Origin: JALZAA01 sp046727755
GTDB lineage: Bacteria > Actinomycetota > Acidimicrobiia > IMCC26256 > JACDBD01
DNA length: 13,112 nucleotides
Direction of reading: 5' to 3'
NCBI GenBank assembly: GCA_046727755.1
Contig: JBKPDG010000035.1
Span: forward strand, 1 to 13,112
Of the stretch, positions 12,615 through 13,112 are shown one piece after another. The position numbers and the translations under genes were made by a program. The notes under the pieces were generated by a model. It was not told where the DNA came from and searched no databases. It was given only the letters and a program-made list of their open reading frames with translations. Position 1 is the stretch's first letter; each line of letters starts with the position of its first letter.

Positions 12615-13112
12615 GGCGCAGGCTCCCGAACCAGCGGTCGCCCACCGGCCAGACGTCCTCGACGAGCAGCCCCGCGGCGCCGGCAGGCGCGGACACCTCG
12701 TCGGCGGCGACGGCGGTCCACGCGAACCACGGGCCCGGGACGCCTCCGATGTCGAAGCGAACACGCTCGGGCGCGGGCGGCGTCCCCGGCGGTTCCAACT
12801 CGACGAGTACGGCGCCGCCCGGCCCCAGCAGCGACGCCACCCGCTCGAGCAGCGCCGCTGGATGCCCGCCGATGCCGAGGTTGCCGTCGAGCAGCAGCGC
12901 GCTCGACCACCGCCCTGCACCGGGAACCCGACCGAACACCGACCGTGCGAGCACTGGCGCGCCACGGGGGCGGGCGAGGTCGACGGCCGCGGGGGTGATG
13001 TCGATACCGAGCGAGACGACGCCGCGTTCTGCGAGCGCGAGCACGTGGCGGCCCGGCCCGCAGCCCACGTCGAGCGCCGGTCCCACGGCCCGGGCCAGCA
13101 CGGCGTCGTCTT
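12607..13112 (-). CDS. SAM-dependent methyltransferase, N-terminus cut by window edge
   Basis: At least 168 residues of a class I methyltransferase-like protein; the reading frame is still open at the right edge, so the start lies outside. Motif I is ALDVGCGPGRHVLALAERG, followed by the acidic SLGIDITPAAVDLAR. The region after it is shorter than usual: SSALLLDGNLGIGGHPAALL replaces the common DxVxxxxxLxH stretch, then LLGPGGAVLVELEPPG matches the later strand. A GTG at 13101 is in frame but lies too close to motif I to be the real start. The stop is inside the oxidoreductase gene (8-bp overlap), so the two are translationally coupled. The acceptor is unknown. Confidence 0.85.
   Translation of the reverse strand, partial: DDAVLARAVGPALDVGCGPGRHVLALAERGVVSLGIDITPAAVDLARPRGAPVLARSVFGRVPGAGRWSSALLLDGNLGIGGHPAALLERVASLLGPGGAVLVELEPPGTPPAPERVRFDIGGVPGPWFAWTAVAADEVSAPAGAAGLLVEDVWPVGDRWFGSLRRG

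Noticed and set aside
12607..12965. Extending the oxidoreductase upstream of 12614 along its open frame.
   Set aside because: The upstream part is Arg/Ser/Pro-rich shadow of the methyltransferase; the GTG at 12614 gives a normal membrane-protein N-terminus with an 8-bp overlap.

Overview
The window is gene-dense, high-GC bacterial DNA with many GTG starts, 4-8 bp stop/start overlaps and promoters that point to leaderless mRNAs. Its proteins include a fused alpha/beta-hydrolase/adenylyl cyclase pair like mycobacterial LipJ (Rv1900c), a free biotinyl protein like mycobacterial TB7.3, crotonases, an acyl-CoA carboxylase beta subunit, DUF5317 and DUF2231. Together these suggest an actinobacterium (Actinomycetota), perhaps an Acidimicrobiia-type lineage. 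The rank below phylum is a guess. I see no RNA genes, CRISPR arrays, transposases or phage genes, and no gene-free stretch longer than about 80 bp.

Layout. (1) 1-1102, minus: a zinc alcohol dehydrogenase cut by the left edge, with a perfect TetR-type inverted repeat overlapping its likely promoter. (2) 1146-3403, minus: a three-gene operon of a DUF5317 membrane protein, a GT4 glycosyltransferase and a two-helix membrane protein. (3) 3457-9537, plus: crotonase, two tandem LipJ-like cyclases, acyl-CoA carboxylase beta subunit, small biotin carrier, second crotonase. The intergenic gaps are mostly 2-5 bp, the exception being a 63-bp gap holding a palindromic repeat. (4) 9534-10385, minus, and 10464-11033, plus: a methyltransferase diverging from a DUF2231 membrane protein. 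(5) 10960-13112, minus: a coupled cassette of methyltransferase (cut by the right edge), a cytochrome-b/molybdopterin oxidoreductase fusion, and a four-helix membrane protein.

How the genes may work together. Block 3 looks like acyl-CoA metabolism (hydration or isomerisation, plus biotin-dependent carboxylation) with a nucleotidyl cyclase pair embedded in it. The biotin carboxylase subunit is not in the window. Block 5 looks like a membrane-anchored respiratory or repair oxidoreductase in which a b-type cytochrome passes electrons to or from an extracytoplasmic sulfite-oxidase-fold molybdenum domain.

Most unusual feature: a palindromic element of about 43-45 nt occurs twice, 38/39 identical in the core and in the same strand orientation. 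One copy (8491-8533) lies between the carboxylase and biotin carrier genes. The other (12055-12099) lies inside the oxidoreductase reading frame, where its 45 nt add about 15 residues to an interdomain linker without breaking the frame. This resembles the behaviour of Rickettsia palindromic elements and may be an undescribed actinobacterial repeat family.
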